Positions 4,886-6,701 of a stretch of 6,701 nucleotides of DNA are shown here, piece by piece (position 1 is the first letter of the stretch; every line of letters begins with the position of its first letter). The stretch is from an uncultured Bryobacterales bacterium (lineage in GTDB: Bacteria; Acidobacteriota; Terriglobia; Bryobacterales; Bryobacteraceae), in the NCBI GenBank assembly GCA_937859895.1, contig CALMAV010000125.1:7344-14044 (forward strand), written 5' to 3'. The notes under the pieces were generated by a model. The model saw nothing but the letters and a program-made list of their open reading frames with translations, did no database searches and was not told the origin of the DNA. The position numbers and the translations under genes are program-made.

Positions 4886-6563
4886 GAGTCGTACTCGCAA
4901 TGACTTGACCGTTGAAAACCGTCATATAAACGCGAGCGTCGGCGATCTTTGCTGGCTCAATTGCGAAAATATCGTCCTTCAGGACGACCAGATCGGCAAG
5001 CTTACCGGGTTCGATACTGCCTTTCATCTTCTCATCAAAGCTCGCGTAGGCTGAGCCCATGGTGTAAGCGTAAACGGCTTCGGCAACGGAAATCTTCTGC
5101 GACGGCGTCCAGCCATCCGGATGTTTGCCATCCAGCGTTGTGCGCGTGACTGCGCCATAGATGCCCATCAGCGGACTCATAGGGGCCACATCCCAGTCGG
5201 AACCAAACGCTAGGTGAGCTCCGGTATCGAGCAGTGTCCGAAAGGCATAGGCGGTCTTAGCCCGCTCAGGGCCCACGCGTTTTTCTGCCCAGCGGCCATC
5301 GTCCATCAGATGGTAAGGCTGCATGGAAGCGATTACGCCGAGACGCCCGAAGCGAGGAATATCGGCCGGGGTCAGGTGTTGTGCATGCTCAATCCGAAAC
5401 CGGCGATCCCGGCTGCCGTTGTGCGCAATAGCCTGGTCGTAGAAGTTTAGAATCGTGTTGTTCGCTTTATCTCCAATCGCGTGAATAGCGATCTGCAAGC
5501 CGGCGGCATCAGCGCCTTCAATGTTTGCGTACATCTGCTTTGGATTACTTAGTTCATCGCTAGGAATGCCGCTCGTATTTGGCGAGTCCAGGTAAGGCTG
5601 AAACAGGAGAGCCGTGGTGGAACCTAGTGAGCCATCGGCGAAACCTTTGAGTCCGCCAATGTGTAATATCTCATTGCCAAAATCAGCCTGCAGACCGACA
5701 GCCGCCAGACGCTGCCACGTTTGAAGCGGCTGCTGTCCGGCGATCCGCACCCGCAATTGCCCATCCGCCAGCATGCTTTGATAAGCGCGGATGATCGGCG
5801 GGGCGGCGGACATGTCCTGAACGCTGGTCACGCCCTGATCGTTGGCATAGGTCTGGGCAGCACGAATAGCGGCTATGATTTGTCCCTGCGAAGGCGGCGG
5901 TATGACTCGTTCCACCAATTTTTGAGCGGCATCTTTGAGCACGCCCGTCGGATTGCCATCGGCATCGCGAACGATCACTCCGCCAGGCACATCTTTGGTC
6001 TCCTTGTTCACTCCGGCAAGCTGTAGAGCGAGCGAGTTCGCCAGCGACATATGGCCGTCAATGCGCTTGATCATGACCGGCCAAGCGCGGGTGACCGGAT
6101 CGATCGTCTCGCGCGTAGGAAGGTGTGAGGGCGTCCAGTTTTCGTGATCCCAGTTGCCGCCTGTAATCCACTGGCCGCTAGGTTGGGCCTTGGCGTAAGT
6201 CCCGAGGGTGTCGCGCATCTCCGCTTCACTCTTTGAGTAGCGCAGTTGAGGTCCGGTAAGGTTGGCGCCGCCTGCATAGAAGTGAACGTGCGCATCGTTG
6301 AAGCCAGGCAGTACGCGCCTGCCTTCCAAGTCGATCACCGCCGTGCCGTCCTGCTTCAAGCGAGTGATCTCTTCCGTGCTGCCTACCGCAATAATCCGAT
6401 TGCCGCGAATGGCAACTGCCTCTGCTTCGGGGTGTGACCGGTTCACGGTCCACACCTTCGCGTTGACAAGCAGCAGGGTAGGCGCAACTTGGGCCAGCAG
6501 CGCACCGGCGCTTAGGAGCAGAAACAGCAGGGGTCGCGTAAGACGATCAAACCGCAACGGCAA
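4836..6563 (-). CDS. Exported amidohydrolase family 3 (YtcJ-like) enzyme
   Basis: A metal-dependent hydrolase of amidohydrolase family 3, 575 residues from the chosen start. Numbering from 6563: a signal peptide covers about residues 1-24 (Arg-rich start, then LLFLLLSAGALLAQ), and the beta-sandwich part begins at LLLVNAKVWTVN. Metal and catalytic motifs are HVH (92-94), NWDHENW (137-143), LKGFADGSLG with Lys306, HAIGD with His361, RIEHAQ with His393 and GSDWDV with Asp456. The C-terminus returns to the sandwich with GKLADLVVLKDD. The substrate of such proteins is generally unknown; the fold hydrolyses amide or imide bonds. The start is uncertain because no ATG is present. The frame stays open to a TTG at 6611, but that start lies inside murB and would put 27 polar residues before the hydrophobic core. 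TTG at 6563 or 6557 gives a normal signal peptide. The gene overlaps the murB end by about 11-17 bp, so the two are probably cotranscribed. It probably acts in the periplasm. Confidence 0.88.
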   Translation of the reverse strand: MPLRFDRLTRPLLFLLLSAGALLAQVAPTLLLVNAKVWTVNRSHPEAEAVAIRGNRIIAVGSTEEITRLKQDGTAVIDLEGRRVLPGFNDAHVHFYAGGANLTGPQLRYSKSEAEMRDTLGTYAKAQPSGQWITGGNWDHENWTPSHLPTRETIDPVTRAWPVMIKRIDGHMSLANSLALQLAGVNKETKDVPGGVIVRDADGNPTGVLKDAAQKLVERVIPPPSQGQIIAAIRAAQTYANDQGVTSVQDMSAAPPIIRAYQSMLADGQLRVRIAGQQPLQTWQRLAAVGLQADFGNEILHIGGLKGFADGSLGSTTALLFQPYLDSPNTSGIPSDELSNPKQMYANIEGADAAGLQIAIHAIGDKANNTILNFYDQAIAHNGSRDRRFRIEHAQHLTPADIPRFGRLGVIASMQPYHLMDDGRWAEKRVGPERAKTAYAFRTLLDTGAHLAFGSDWDVAPMSPLMGIYGAVTRTTLDGKHPDGWTPSQKISVAEAVYAYTMGSAYASFDEKMKGSIEPGKLADLVVLKDDIFAIEPAKIADARVYMTVFNGQVIASTTLNPQYQKLPSGLLLRP

Positions 6564-6701
6564 CCGGCTCGAAACCAACGTATTGAACTTCTTCTTCGAG
6601 TGAAAATCCAAAGCGCGCCTGAACCCGTTCCTTCACTTCGTTGATCACTGCCAGGAGATCCGCAGAGCTACCTGCGCCGTCGTTGTAGATCAGATTTGCA
6701 T
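6547..6701 (-). CDS. murB: MurB, UDP-N-acetylmuramate dehydrogenase (C-terminal end, 5' truncated)
   Basis: Reading the minus strand from the right edge, with two bases of a split codon (probably His) and then 50 codons, gives ANLIYNDGAGSSADLLAVIN, then an EVKERVQARFGFSLEEEV segment, then QYVGFEPVAVAV and a TGA at 6549-6547. This is the C-terminal substrate-binding domain of MurB. HANxIxNxG, the helix with VKERVxxRFG, and LExEVxxVG are the family hallmarks; the LEEEV segment holds the conserved glutamate that in E. coli MurB takes part in reducing the enolpyruvyl group with NADPH and FAD. MurB completes UDP-N-acetylmuramic acid for peptidoglycan in the cytoplasm. The start lies outside the window, so the gene is cut only by the edge. 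Its stop lies within the 5' end of the amidohydrolase gene in a different frame. Confidence 0.9.
   Translation of the reverse strand, partial: ANLIYNDGAGSSADLLAVINEVKERVQARFGFSLEEEVQYVGFEPVAVAV

Noticed and set aside
6298..6603. Plus-strand open frame opposite the amidohydrolase 5' part
   Set aside because: It lies antisense to clear amidohydrolase and MurB coding sequence and shows no recognisable domain.
4836..6611. The full 591-residue amidohydrolase starting at TTG 6611
   Set aside because: The first 16 codons lie in murB in another frame and would place a long polar segment before the signal peptide. A start at 6563 or 6557 fits better.

Overview
The window looks like a chromosomal segment of a Gram-negative bacterium, most likely an Acidobacteriota member of the Koribacter/Terriglobales kind. 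That assignment is an inference from moderate GC, frequent TTG/GTG starts, a lipoprotein with fibronectin-III-like domains and a GCGYIGP N-terminus next to hslU, and an MCE operon whose substrate-binding protein carries a long repeat tail. It was not checked by any search. I see no mobile element, CRISPR array, RNA gene or phage signature.

Plus strand, 1-4885. The window opens in the 3' end of hslU, the ATPase of the HslUV protease. Its stop overlaps by one base the GTG start of a lipoprotein with two to three fibronectin-III-like domains. After an 89-bp gap, which may hold a promoter, comes a compact block: mlaE (permease), mlaF (ATPase), mlaD (MCE protein) and a ChbG/HpnK-family (YdjC-like) deacetylase. 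The spacings are 6 bp, an 11-bp overlap and 2 bp, so the block is probably one transcript. MlaE, MlaF and MlaD would form an inner-membrane ABC-type lipid transporter facing the periplasm. No MlaA, MlaB or MlaC is present. The deacetylase would be a lipid- or carbohydrate-modifying partner.

Minus strand, 4836-6701. An exported amidohydrolase family 3 (YtcJ-like) enzyme converges on the deacetylase gene, and the two coding regions overlap by 50 bp at their 3' ends. At the right edge, upstream of and overlapping the amidohydrolase start, is the C-terminal end of MurB (UDP-N-acetylmuramate dehydrogenase). It lacks a start codon in the window and is easily missed.

The most notable points are an MlaF ATPase whose Walker B glutamate is replaced by serine, an MlaD tail of five repeats with an exact 34-residue period, and the apparent operon linking an MCE transporter to a ChbG/HpnK-type deacetylase. 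The genes themselves belong to known families. I do not see a wholly new system.
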